The notes beneath the pieces were generated by a model. It was not told the DNA's origin and searched no databases. It saw only the letters and a list, made by a program, of their open reading frames with translations. This document shows positions 18,935 through 27,440 of a stretch of DNA of 38,162 bases, piece after piece. Origin of the DNA: an uncultured Pelagibacteraceae bacterium (GTDB lineage Bacteria; Pseudomonadota; Alphaproteobacteria; Pelagibacterales; Pelagibacteraceae); NCBI GenBank assembly GCA_902595795.1, contig CACJRK010000011.1, positions 1 to 38,162 on the forward strand. Direction: 5' to 3'. Position 1 is the first letter of the stretch; each line of letters starts with the position of its first letter. Position numbers and translations under genes: made by a program.

Positions 18935-20862
18935 GATAAACACTCCTCATATTCTGGTTCTTCAGTTTTGGTTGATTTATTTTTATAAACGTTGGCCATA
19001 ATATCTGTTGATTTCGCATCATTAATATTTTCAGCCCGTTGAATTGATTTTGATCTGCAATAATAAAGGCTCTTTAGGCCTTTCTTCCAAGCATCAAAAT
19101 GAATTTTATGTAATTCTTTTTTATGAACATCTGCTGGTAAAAATAAATTTACTGACTGAGCTTGCGAAATAAATGGAGTTCTATCTCCGCTTAGCTCAAT
19201 TATCCAATTTTGGTTAAGCTCAAAAGCTGTTTTAAATACATCTTTTTCTAAATCAGTTAAGAAATCTAAATGACTAACAGATCCTTGATTAGTAGTAATT
19301 GTTGACCATGTTTCATCGTCATTTTTGCCGTGATTTTGCAGTATTTCTTCTAAATATCTATTTCTTACGTTAAAAGAACCCGATAAAGTCTTGTGTGTAT
19401 AGCTATTTGCTGCAATAGGCTCTACTCCTGGTGATGCACCGCCACAAATAATTGAAATTGAAGCTGTTGGAGCAACTGCTGTCTTATTTGAAAATCTTTC
19501 ATTAAAACCATATTCAGCTGCATCAGGGCAAGCACCCCTTTCTTCGGCCAAATCTTTAGATGCTTGATTAACTTTCTCGTGAATATTTTTAAATATTTTT
19601 TTATTCCATGATTTTGCCATTACTGACTCAAGTGGAATTCTATTTTTTTGTAAAAATGAATGAAAGCCCATAACACCCAATCCAACACTTCTTTCTCTTT
19701 CTGCTGAATACTTTGCGTCTTTGAATTGATCTGGTGCTTTATTAATGAAATCTGATAATACGTTATCTAAAAATTTCATAACATCACTAATCATATCTGG
19801 ATCATCTTTCCATTCATCGTACTTTTCTAGATTTAAAGAAGATAAACAACAAACAGCTGTTCTATCTCTTCCATCTTTATCAATTCCTGTTGGTAAAGTT
19901 ATTTCGCTACATAAATTAGAAGTTTTAACTGTAAGATTTGCTAACTTATGATGTTGAGGAATTTGTCTATTAACAGTATCAATATAAATTATATATGGTT
20001 CACCCGTTTCAATTCTAGCAGTCAATAATCTTATCCATAAATTTCTTGCAGAAATAGTTTGTTGAACACTTCCGTCAGCAGGGCTTTTCAATGCCCATTG
20101 TTCATCAGTTTCTACTGCTCTCATAAAAGCATCTGAAACTAAAACACCATGATGCAAGTTTAGAGCTTTTCTATTTGGGTCACCACCTGTTGGTCTTCTC
20201 ATTTCAATAAATTCTTCTATCTCCGGATGATCAATTGGAAGATAACAAGCAGCCGATCCTCTTCTAAGTGAACCTTGGCTAATAGCCATTGTCAAAGAGT
20301 CCATAACTTTTATAAAAGGAATAATTCCAGAAGTTTTTCCAACTCTTCCAATTTTTTCACCAATAGATCTTAAGTTGCCCCAATAACTTCCAATACCTCC
20401 ACCTTTTGCTGCTAACCAAACGTTCTCGCTCCACAAATCAAGAATACCTCCCAAGCTATCTGATGCTTCATTTAAAAAACATGAAATTGGTAGTCCTCTT
20501 TTTGTGCCACCATTTGATAAAACTGGTGTTGCTGGCATAAACCAAAGGTTGCTAATGTAATTATAAATTCTTTGAGCATGTAAATTATCATCTGCATAAG
20601 TGCTAGCTACTCTTGCAAATAAATCTTGGTAAGATTCGTTTAAACCTAAGTATCTGTCTTTTAAAGTTGCTTTACCAAAGTCAGTAAGATTTGAATCTTT
20701 TGAACGGTCAATTTTAATTATGATTCCCTTGTCATTTTGAAATAATTCTGTGTCATTATTTAATGAAAATAAGTCAGGTTTATTTATCTTTGAAACTTCT
20801 TTGACTTCTGGGCTATATTCAGAGACAGCTTTTTTGAGGGCTTGAGAAAGAATCTTATTCAT
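18925..20862 (-). CDS. nrdA: Class I ribonucleoside-diphosphate reductase, alpha (catalytic) subunit
   Basis: It reduces ribonucleoside diphosphates for DNA synthesis. The catalytic set is visible: redox Cys128 (PISCFLNEASDS), the thiyl site N316-L-C318-S-E320 (SNLCSEITLP), the partner Cys at 338/339 (AVCCLSSLNL), PTASISIICGG, and the tyrosine pair in LYYCRSKS for radical transfer. The C-terminus ends ECLSCQ, a CxxC that should regenerate the active site. At 645 residues it is shorter than E. coli NrdA (761) and has no N-terminal ATP-cone. Direct dATP feedback at an activity site is therefore not expected. Transcription appears controlled from an NrdR-like region at 20896-20943. Confidence 0.96.
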   Translation of the reverse strand: MNKILSQALKKAVSEYSPEVKEVSKINKPDLFSLNNDTELFQNDKGIIIKIDRSKDSNLTDFGKATLKDRYLGLNESYQDLFARVASTYADDNLHAQRIYNYISNLWFMPATPVLSNGGTKRGLPISCFLNEASDSLGGILDLWSENVWLAAKGGGIGSYWGNLRSIGEKIGRVGKTSGIIPFIKVMDSLTMAISQGSLRRGSAACYLPIDHPEIEEFIEMRRPTGGDPNRKALNLHHGVLVSDAFMRAVETDEQWALKSPADGSVQQTISARNLWIRLLTARIETGEPYIIYIDTVNRQIPQHHKLANLTVKTSNLCSEITLPTGIDKDGRDRTAVCCLSSLNLEKYDEWKDDPDMISDVMKFLDNVLSDFINKAPDQFKDAKYSAERERSVGLGVMGFHSFLQKNRIPLESVMAKSWNKKIFKNIHEKVNQASKDLAEERGACPDAAEYGFNERFSNKTAVAPTASISIICGGASPGVEPIAANSYTHKTLSGSFNVRNRYLEEILQNHGKNDDETWSTITTNQGSVSHLDFLTDLEKDVFKTAFELNQNWIIELSGDRTPFISQAQSVNLFLPADVHKKELHKIHFDAWKKGLKSLYYCRSKSIQRAENINDAKSTDIMANVYKNKSTKTEEPEYEECLSCQ

Positions 20863-20895
20863 AAAAGTTTAATATAATTTGTTATTAGCACGAAA

Positions 20896-20943
20896 ACAAC
20901 TATATGTTGTAGGCGTTTGGTTTAAATATACTATATAAACATT
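20896..20943 (-). promoter_or_regulatory. Predicted nrdA promoter with a pair of NrdR-box-like sites
   Basis: On the minus strand a -35-like TTTAAA (20926-20921), a 16-nt spacer and a -10 TATAGT (20904-20899) precede nrdA. Two sites with the core CTATAT lie at 20900-20905 and 20931-20936, exactly 31 bp apart. The first is inside the palindrome ACAAC-TATAT-GTTGT (20896-20910); the second is less symmetrical. The NrdR consensus (acaCwAtATaTwGtgt) normally occurs as two boxes about three helical turns apart over the nrd promoter. Here the first box covers the -10 and the second lies just upstream of the -35. Repression by NrdR is inferred. Confidence 0.6.
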
Positions 20944-21042
20944 TTAACAACAGAACATTTATAGAACGCGACAATATGATAATCAATAAAAAAATTAAAT
21001 TTTTTCCAAGAAATTAACATAAAAAGGTTAAGTAAATACTTA

Positions 21043-22497
21043 ATGAGTCAAAACATAAAAATAGATCCTTACGGTTTTAGAGAATATGACGCTCGTTGGT
21101 TGTATGAGAAAGACATAAATTCAGCTGGAATAGAGAATCTTGGTAAAGGACTTGGAACACAAATAAAAATTCATACTAAAAAAGAAAATCCAAGAATCAT
21201 CGTTGGACATGATTACAGATCTTATAGCGAAGAAATAAAAGCTGCTCTTAAAAAAGGATTAATATCTACTGGATGTAATATTGAAGATGTGGGTCTATCC
21301 TTATCTCCAATGGTTTATTTTGCACAATTTAATTTAGATGCAGATGCAGTTGCTATGATTACAGCAAGTCATAATGAAAATGGTTGGACTGGTGTGAAAA
21401 TGGGTATCAAAAAAGGACTAACTCACGCACCTGAAGAAATGAAAGAATTAAAAGAAATTACATTAAATCAAAATTTTTCTAAAGGTGAAGGAAATGAAAA
21501 ACAGATAAATAATTTTGATAAAATCTATAAAGATGACTTAATTAATAAAAATAAAATAGAAAAAAAAATTAAAGCTGTAGTTGCTTGTGGTAATGGGACA
21601 GCAGGAGTTTTTGCTCCAGATATTTTAAGAGGTATTGGTTGTGAGGTAATTGAGTTAGATTGTAACTTAGATTGGAATTTTCCTAAATATAATCCAAACC
21701 CAGAAGATTTAGAGATGCTTCATGAAATTGCTAAAGTGGTGAAGAAAAATAATGCTGATATAGGTTTTGGTTTTGATGGAGATGGAGATAGAGTTGGAGT
21801 TATTGATAATGAAGGAAATGAAATTTTTTCAGATAAAATAGGTCTATTAATAGCTAGAAATCTATCAAGAAAACATAAAAACTCAAAATTTGTAGTAGAT
21901 GTAAAATCAACAGGATTATATTCAAAAGATAAGGTTTTATTAGAAAATAATTGTGAAACTATTTATTGGAAAACAGGACATTCTCATATTAAAAGAAAAG
22001 TTAACACCGAAAAAGCACTAGCAGGATTCGAAAAAAGTGGTCATTTCTTTTTTAATCAACCTTTAGGTTTTGGATATGATGATGGTATCAATTCAGCTAT
22101 TCATGTATGTCATTTATTAGACAATCAAAATAAAAAGCTGAGTAAAATTATTAGTGAATTACCTAACACATTTCAAACACCAACAATGGCACCTTTTTGT
22201 AAAGATGAAGAAAAATATTTAGTTGTTGAGGAGCTAGTTAAACAAATTGAAGATTTAAAAGAAAAAAAAATAGAAGTAGATGGTCAAACAATTAATGATA
22301 TTTTAAAAGTTAATGGAGTTAGGTTTTCATTTGATGATGGTTCGTGGGGACTTATCAGGGCATCTTCAAACAAACCGTCTTTAGTTGTTGTTACTGAAAG
22401 CCCAACATCTGATCAAAGAAAGAAAAAAATATTCGATTTTATTGACAATTTATTACAAAAAACTGGCAAAATCGGTGAATATGATCAAAAAATTTAA
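21043..22497 (+). CDS. Phosphomannomutase/phosphoglucomutase
   Basis: An alpha-D-phosphohexomutase of 484 residues that interconverts hexose 1- and 6-phosphates for sugar-nucleotide supply. Domain 1 has the phosphoserine loop TASHNENGWTG (Ser109). Domain 2 has the metal loop GFGFDGDGDRVG (DGDGDR 245-250). Domain 3 has the sugar-recognition FEKSGH (329-334), a variant of GEMSGH. The C-terminal phosphate-binding loop is seen as RASSNKPSLVVVTES. It diverges from nrdA and overlaps the stop of the coiled-coil gene (shared TTAA). Mannose versus glucose preference cannot be decided. Confidence 0.9.
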   Translation: MSQNIKIDPYGFREYDARWLYEKDINSAGIENLGKGLGTQIKIHTKKENPRIIVGHDYRSYSEEIKAALKKGLISTGCNIEDVGLSLSPMVYFAQFNLDADAVAMITASHNENGWTGVKMGIKKGLTHAPEEMKELKEITLNQNFSKGEGNEKQINNFDKIYKDDLINKNKIEKKIKAVVACGNGTAGVFAPDILRGIGCEVIELDCNLDWNFPKYNPNPEDLEMLHEIAKVVKKNNADIGFGFDGDGDRVGVIDNEGNEIFSDKIGLLIARNLSRKHKNSKFVVDVKSTGLYSKDKVLLENNCETIYWKTGHSHIKRKVNTEKALAGFEKSGHFFFNQPLGFGYDDGINSAIHVCHLLDNQNKKLSKIISELPNTFQTPTMAPFCKDEEKYLVVEELVKQIEDLKEKKIEVDGQTINDILKVNGVRFSFDDGSWGLIRASSNKPSLVVVTESPTSDQRKKKIFDFIDNLLQKTGKIGEYDQKI

Positions 22498-23597
22498 TTT
22501 TTTGAATTATCTTCTTCGGTTTTAGTTTCTAAATTATCTTCTTCAGTTTTAGTTTCTAAATTGTCATCATTCTGGCTATTCTCTTGTTCATAAACTTCAT
22601 CACTGTAAAATTTTCTGACAAGCTCCTCTTCTTTTAGTCTTTGTTCCTGATCAAATTTTTTCTCCCATTCTTTCATTCGTCTATTTTCCTCTTCAATTCT
22701 CTCTTTTTGAGCTATTTCAGCTAATCGGACTCTTTCGTTTTCTTCTTCAATTCTTTTTTGTCTTTCCTCCTCTATTTTCAATTCTCTCTCTCTTTGATGC
22801 TTTTCATTTTCTTTTTTTATTCTATTACGTTCAGCTTCTTTAAGTTCTTTTTCTTTAATTCTTAATTCCTCATCCTTGGCTCTTCGTTCGGTCTCTTCCT
22901 TTAAAATCAGTCTTTGAATTTCTTGCCGTCTTTCTGTTTCCAGGTCTCTTAATCTTTCTTCCATTTCTTTAAGCTTTTCTTGCTCATATTTCAATTTTCT
23001 AGCAGCTTCTCTTAATCTTTGTTCTTCCTCTAGTCTATTTTTTTTCTCAATTTCTTTTAGTCTAAGTTTTTCTTGTCTTTCTTTTTCTTTTTCATCTCTA
23101 CGTTTTTGAGCTTCAAGCTCTTTATTTTTTAGTTCTTCTTGTCTAATCCTAAAATTATCTTCTCTAATTCTTTGTCTCTCCATCATTTTAAGTCTTAGAT
23201 CTTCTTGTTTAAACTTTATGGCCTCCTCCCTAAGTTTTCTCGTTTCTTCGTCTTTAATTTTTTTTTGTTCTATTTTAATTCTTTGGGCTTCTATTTTTTG
23301 TCTTTTTTCTTGATTCTTTTTTTCTTGTTTTTCATTTTCAATGATTAATTTTTTTTGAAAAAGAATTTTCTTTCTTTCTTCTTTGAGTTCATCTTGTTTA
23401 GCTTTTTTTACTAATTTTTTTTCTAAAATTAATTCTCTTTTTTTTTCTCTTTCTAATTGTTTTTGTAAGATTAAATCATTCTTAATTTTATTTTTTTTAT
23501 AATTCTTTAAAAGTGAGGAAAATTTACTTTTAGTTTTATCGATAGGATCAAATAAATTTTTTTTAATATTTTTATTAATGTCTTTTATTGAAACCAT
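22494..23597 (-). CDS. Long charged helical (coiled-coil/single-helix) protein, unknown function
   Basis: The 367-residue chain (from the ATG at 23597) consists almost entirely of Lys, Glu, Arg, Gln and Leu from about residue 35 to 325. Runs such as EEERQKRIEEENERVRL predict a continuous helix, either a coiled coil or a single alpha-helix. The first 35 residues (MVSIKDINKNIKKNLFDPID) are less regular. The C-terminal 45 residues are acidic and contain the 9-residue repeat DNLETKTEE twice. There is no signal peptide or membrane segment. A TTG at 23612 is a possible but weaker start. Function is unknown; low-complexity matches to myosin-like or TolA-like proteins would not be meaningful. Confidence 0.75.
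   Translation of the reverse strand: MVSIKDINKNIKKNLFDPIDKTKSKFSSLLKNYKKNKIKNDLILQKQLEREKKRELILEKKLVKKAKQDELKEERKKILFQKKLIIENEKQEKKNQEKRQKIEAQRIKIEQKKIKDEETRKLREEAIKFKQEDLRLKMMERQRIREDNFRIRQEELKNKELEAQKRRDEKEKERQEKLRLKEIEKKNRLEEEQRLREAARKLKYEQEKLKEMEERLRDLETERRQEIQRLILKEETERRAKDEELRIKEKELKEAERNRIKKENEKHQRERELKIEEERQKRIEEENERVRLAEIAQKERIEEENRRMKEWEKKFDQEQRLKEEELVRKFYSDEVYEQENSQNDDNLETKTEEDNLETKTEEDNSKN
22505..22564. repeat. 27-bp in-frame tandem repeat in the coiled-coil gene
   Basis: Two copies (22505-22531 and 22532-22558) differ by one base (G/A at 22518 versus 22545), and a partial third follows. They encode the 9-residue unit DNLETKTEE near the C-terminus. The near identity suggests a recent slippage duplication, and copy number may vary among strains. 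Confidence 0.85.
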
Positions 23598-23718
23598 TTT
23601 TAAAAGTATCAATTAGAACAATAACACAAAATATTATGTGTGGCTAAATTGAGTTTTTTAACAAAATTCAATACAACTCAAGATTGTTATCATTTAAAAT
23701 GGTTAATAAAGTTCATTT

Positions 23719-23808
23719 TCAACTAATAAGTGTTCATAAATATTCAAAGAATCACTTAGTTTAGTTTAGTGAGGTGATGGAGGGAGACTGAAATCACCTC
23801 TTTTTTTT
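23719..23808 (+). ncRNA. Candidate structured small RNA, unknown family
   Basis: The gap between two minus-strand genes holds plus-strand RNA-like structure. Hairpin 1 pairs ACTAA, TAAGTG and TTC (23722-23735) with GAA, CACTTA and TTAGT (23749-23765), with small bulges and a 13-nt loop. Hairpin 2 is an intrinsic terminator (23771-23808). A weak promoter fits: TTGTTA at 23684-23689, 17 nt, TAAAGT at 23707-23712, starting near 23719. A second possible promoter (TTGAGT 23649, TACAAC 23672) would give a longer RNA from about 23684. No long plus-strand gene ends nearby, so the terminator is best explained by its own transcript. The loop GGAGGGAG is purine-rich. I do not recognise a known family. 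Confidence 0.5.
23771..23808 (+). terminator. Rho-independent terminator
   Basis: A perfect 8-bp stem, GAGGTGAT (23771-23778) with ATCACCTC (23793-23800), has a 14-nt loop and is followed directly by eight T (23801-23808). It works only in the plus direction; on the minus strand no T-run follows. It is the only classical intrinsic terminator I found in the window, and it points against both flanking genes. Confidence 0.8.
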
Positions 23809-23813
23809 GCTTG

Positions 23814-24599
23814 TTATAATTTTAAATATTCATAAAAAAATTTAATTGAAACTGCTAAAAGAAAAATTCCAAAAAGTTTACTAATTTTATTTTTATCAAT
23901 GCTGTGAACTGTTCTGGCTCCTATTCTAGCCATAAAAGTTGTGATTGGTATAAAAATTAGAAATGCAGGTATATTTATAAAACCAATACTTAATGGAAGA
24001 CTAGAGTTTAAATAATTTCCTGAAACAAGAAATCCTATTGCCCCAAATACTGCAATTAAAAATCCTATAGCAGCTGCACTTCCAATAGCTTTGTTTATTG
24101 AATAGCCAAAAAATTTAAGAATTGGAACATTCATTACGGCTCCACCTATGCCCATGGGAGCAGATATAAAACCAACAAGGAAACCAAGCACTACTTTTAG
24201 ATGTAATTTCATTTGAACTATTATGTTTTGTTTCTTTTCTTTTATTAACAGTAAGTAAATTCCTAAAAATAAAATCATTATTGAGAAAAATAAAACTAAA
24301 GATTTAGTATTTAAAGAGGCTGCAAAAATAGTACCAACAATAACACCTAACACTACAAACAAACCATAATTTTTAACAATATCAAAATCAACAGCTTTAA
24401 ATTTATTATGAGTAAGAACTGATACTGTAGAAGTGGGTATTATTATTGCAAAAGAAGTTCCTACTGCAAGATGCATTATATACTGTGAGTCAATTCCTAA
24501 AGAACCAAAAATAAAATATAAAAAAGGAACTGTAATAAGTCCACCACCAATGCCAAACAATCCTGCAACAAAACCTACTGGTATAGCCGTTAAAGCCAT
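23814..24599 (-). CDS. TauE/SafE family (sulfite exporter type) membrane permease
   Basis: A 261-residue protein with about 8 hydrophobic segments and the two family repeats: GFVAGLFGIGGGLITVPFLYF at the N-terminus and GFLVGFISAPMGIGGAVMNVP in the middle. Members move sulfite, sulfonates or other organic anions; the substrate here is unknown. The frame is also open upstream of the ATG (EYSYIILL), so the first helix may be slightly longer, but no standard start codon is available there. It is the last gene of the rpoZ-dusA-tauE run, 40 nt after dusA. Confidence 0.85.
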   Translation of the reverse strand: MALTAIPVGFVAGLFGIGGGLITVPFLYFIFGSLGIDSQYIMHLAVGTSFAIIIPTSTVSVLTHNKFKAVDFDIVKNYGLFVVLGVIVGTIFAASLNTKSLVLFFSIMILFLGIYLLLIKEKKQNIIVQMKLHLKVVLGFLVGFISAPMGIGGAVMNVPILKFFGYSINKAIGSAAAIGFLIAVFGAIGFLVSGNYLNSSLPLSIGFINIPAFLIFIPITTFMARIGARTVHSIDKNKISKLFGIFLLAVSIKFFYEYLKL

Positions 24600-24639
24600 T
24601 AATAAAATAATATAACTGTATTCGTTCGTTAAAATTGAA

Positions 24640-25632
24640 TTAAGCAGACTGCCCTACTCTAGTATCTACATTGTTGTATTTGATTTTATCCATAATGTGA
24701 TCAATTTTTTTCACATCAGCATCCCTTACACACATATTTTCACTCAAATATCTTTTCCAATAACTTGCACCTGTTTGACCATGAAATAAACCAAGAGTAT
24801 GTCTCATTATTTGATTTAACCTTGTTCCTTTTTTTAATTCTTCTTTCACATAAGGAATAAGTTGTTCAATTACATCTTGTCTACTTGGTACATCTTCATT
24901 ATTAAATATTTCTCTTTCAATATCAGCTAGTAAATAAGGGGTATGATACGCAGCCCTTCCAATCATTACACCATCAGTTTTGTTTAAAAGCTGCTTTATT
25001 TCATCCACTGAAGTTATTCCTCCATTGATAATTATCTCTTCGTTAGGAAAATCCTCTTTTAATTTATATACATACTCGTATTTTAATGGTGGGATATTTA
25101 AATTCTGTTTAGGTGTAAATTTTCCTAACATTGCTTTTCTTGCATGTATAATGAAAGTTTTAACCCCAGTTGCTTTTAAAGTAGAAATAAACTTGTATAA
25201 ATTTTCGTAATCCTCCACATCATCGTAACCAATTCTTGTTTTAATTGTTACTGGTAGTTTAGTTACTGATTGCATTTTGCTTAAACAATCTGCCACTAAA
25301 TCTGGCTCTTTCATTAAGCAAGCACCAAATCTATTTTTTTCTACTTTTTTACTAGGACAACCTAAATTTAAATTGATTTCATCATAACCAAATTCTTCAC
25401 CTACTTTAGTGGCTTCAGCTAAAAGTTTTGGAGAAGAGCCTCCCAACTGAAGTACTACGGGTTTCTCATTAATATTAAACTCTAATAACTTTTTTTTATC
25501 TCCTCTATTTATTGCTTCATCAACTACCATCTCAGTATAAAGAAGAGTATTTTTGGATATTAATCTAAGAAAATATCGTTCATGACGATCCGTACAATCC
25601 ATCATAGGAGCAACTGATACTTTCCTATTCAT
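24640..25632 (-). CDS. dusA: tRNA-dihydrouridine synthase A
   Basis: An FMN enzyme that reduces uridines in the tRNA D-loop. The 330-residue chain starts SVAPMMDCTDRHERYF (DusA-specific) and has VVLQLGGSSPKLLAEA, the catalytic-Cys motif NLNLGCPSKKVEKNRFGACLM, VTIKTRIGYDD, FIIHARKAML, INGGI and GVMIGRAAYHTPYLLA. The C-terminal helical domain includes MRHTLGLFHGQTGASYWKRYLSE. It lies 22 nt after rpoZ. Confidence 0.95.
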   Translation of the reverse strand: MNRKVSVAPMMDCTDRHERYFLRLISKNTLLYTEMVVDEAINRGDKKKLLEFNINEKPVVLQLGGSSPKLLAEATKVGEEFGYDEINLNLGCPSKKVEKNRFGACLMKEPDLVADCLSKMQSVTKLPVTIKTRIGYDDVEDYENLYKFISTLKATGVKTFIIHARKAMLGKFTPKQNLNIPPLKYEYVYKLKEDFPNEEIIINGGITSVDEIKQLLNKTDGVMIGRAAYHTPYLLADIEREIFNNEDVPSRQDVIEQLIPYVKEELKKGTRLNQIMRHTLGLFHGQTGASYWKRYLSENMCVRDADVKKIDHIMDKIKYNNVDTRVGQSA

Positions 25633-25654
25633 AGTATAACTTTATATTATTTTT

Positions 25655-26191
25655 TTATGAGTTTGAAGCGTCTGTGTCTTCTGCAGATAGATCTGACTCT
25701 TGATTTTCAGATTCTGACACCTCATCTAAAGAGACTTCACCTTGCTCATTTATTGTTTCTTCTCCAATTGAAGAATCTACATCTGGTTTAGCAGTTTCTG
25801 ATAATTCGGCTAAATCTTCTTTAGAAACTTGAATTTTCTCTGGAGTTTTTCTTGCTCTTTTTGATGGTAAAATTGGAGTTCCGCTTTTTGAGATTTCACC
25901 TCTATACAAGTTTTCAAAATCATCACCCACCTCTTCATCATCATCAGCACTATCATCAACTTGTTCAACATGTTTTCTAAGTTTATAAATTGCACTTTCA
26001 GCTAAATCAGATACTTTTATTTTTTCTTCTGCAATTTCTCTTAAAGAAATAACTGTATTTTTATCGTTATCTCTTTCTAAAGTAGGTTCAATACCTGTGT
26101 TCAATTGTGTGGCTCTTTCTTTAGCAACTAGCACTAATTCATAAGGGCTCTCCACTTTATCTATACAGTCTTCTACAGTAACTCTTGCCAT
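25655..26191 (-). CDS. rpoZ: DNA-directed RNA polymerase omega subunit with long acidic tail
   Basis: Omega helps RNA polymerase assembly. The first 75 residues are typical: [30 protein letters not shown] and [13 protein letters not shown]. The total length of 178 residues is about twice the E. coli protein (91). Residues from about 95 on form an acidic, low-complexity tail ([38 protein letters not shown]) with a basic patch in the middle ([13 protein letters not shown]). No Shine-Dalgarno is seen before the ATG. It probably forms an operon with dusA and the TauE-type gene. Confidence 0.92.
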   Translation of the reverse strand: MARVTVEDCIDKVESPYELVLVAKERATQLNTGIEPTLERDNDKNTVISLREIAEEKIKVSDLAESAIYKLRKHVEQVDDSADDDEEVGDDFENLYRGEISKSGTPILPSKRARKTPEKIQVSKEDLAELSETAKPDVDSSIGEETINEQGEVSLDEVSESENQESDLSAEDTDASNS

Positions 26192-26234
26192 GCGGAGTAT
26201 CTACACAGAGAGACTCTAAAAATCAAGGGCTATT

Positions 26235-27440
26235 TTATAAATATTGAGGATTTAATTTATTTTGAACCAAATAAAGAAGGATAATTGAGCTAAATATGTA
26301 AGTTCCCGAAATGATAGCTATGTATTCAATCGTAAATCCAATATCAATCAAGAAGCCAAATAAAGCTGTACCAAAAGCTGTTGAAAATACCATTAATGCA
26401 GTTGTTAAGGCTTTAATGGAACCAATAAATTTAACACCATAAATCTCAGCCCAGGTTGAGGAACCAAGAACGTTAGCCAGACCATTTGTTACTCCAAGTA
26501 AACCAAAAAATACAAAAGAAGATAGTGGTGTATTGAAATAGTAAAGAACTATAGTTGCAAAAAAAAGTGGGATATTCATATATATTAATAATTTTCTACT
26601 TGAAAATTTATCAATTAAAAAACCAGATATGAAAAGAGTAATTACTGATAGAATTGAGTAAGCCATAAATGATTGTGCAATTACATAAGGACCCCATTCT
26701 TTAGAAGAGGATATAAAAGATTGATAAACAAAAGAGCCTGTAGCTATCCATGGCATAGCCAACATAGTCATACATATAATATAAAACCTATAATCTTTTA
26801 AAACCTCTATTCTTCTCCATTGTCTAATTTCTTTATTATTTTCCTCAATTTTAGACTCCTCTCTAGTATCAAGTTTAACTTCTTTTACTAAAATGAATGT
26901 TGCAACAGGCAATACAATTATAACTAAAATAGAAATTGAAACCCAAATATCTCTCCATTCGATAAAAGTTAATAAAAAAACAATTAAAACTGGCATTACA
27001 AATTCAGCCAATGACAGTCCCAGCCAACCTGTGCTCAAGGCTCTTCCCCTATTTTTTTCAAAAAAACGAGATATAGTTGTTGTGGCAGTATGACTTGATA
27101 AACCCTGTCCAGCTAAACGCATTAAAAAAATTCCTATAAATAAAAAAATAACTGATGAAATCTTCGAAAATATAAAGGAGGAAACAGATAGAAAAATTAT
27201 TACATAAGAAGCAAACTTTAATATATTTACATCGTCTATTTTTTTTCCAATCCAAACTAAAACAATACTACTTAATAATGTAGCCGATGCATATATTGAG
27301 CCAAATTGTCCATGTGTAATTGATAATGCATCTCTAATACTAGAATTAAACAAACCAAGAAAAAAACTCTGTCCAAAACTTGAAAAAAATGTAAAAATAA
27401 ATCCAAATACAATTACTTTTAAACTTAAACTTTTAAACAT
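26235..27440 (-). CDS. Major facilitator superfamily transporter
   Basis: A 401-residue protein with about 12 hydrophobic segments in two halves joined by a charged loop (KLDTREESKIEENNKEIRQWRR, about 195-220). Between helices 2 and 3 it has the MFS motif-A-like WIGKKIDDVN. Segments such as GQSFFLGLFNSSIRDALSI and ARLAGQGLSSH-like text (RLAGQGLSSHTATTTISRFF) resemble the oxalate/formate antiporter-like (OFA) branch. Substrate unknown. Its start is only 11 nt from the start of a divergent dehydrogenase gene. Confidence 0.85.
   Translation of the reverse strand: MFKSLSLKVIVFGFIFTFFSSFGQSFFLGLFNSSIRDALSITHGQFGSIYASATLLSSIVLVWIGKKIDDVNILKFASYVIIFLSVSSFIFSKISSVIFLFIGIFLMRLAGQGLSSHTATTTISRFFEKNRGRALSTGWLGLSLAEFVMPVLIVFLLTFIEWRDIWVSISILVIIVLPVATFILVKEVKLDTREESKIEENNKEIRQWRRIEVLKDYRFYIICMTMLAMPWIATGSFVYQSFISSSKEWGPYVIAQSFMAYSILSVITLFISGFLIDKFSSRKLLIYMNIPLFFATIVLYYFNTPLSSFVFFGLLGVTNGLANVLGSSTWAEIYGVKFIGSIKALTTALMVFSTAFGTALFGFLIDIGFTIEYIAIISGTYIFSSIILLYLVQNKLNPQYL

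Noticed and set aside
18935-18943. GTG at 18943 as the nrdB start
   Set aside because: It directly touches the AGGAG site, leaving no spacing. The ATG at 18934 has a normal 9-nt gap.
23699-23764. A 21-codon plus-strand frame (MVNKVHFQLISVHKYSKNHLV) inside the candidate small RNA region
   Set aside because: It has no Shine-Dalgarno and no family resemblance, and it overlaps hairpin 1. Its length is expected by chance, though a leader-peptide role cannot be excluded.
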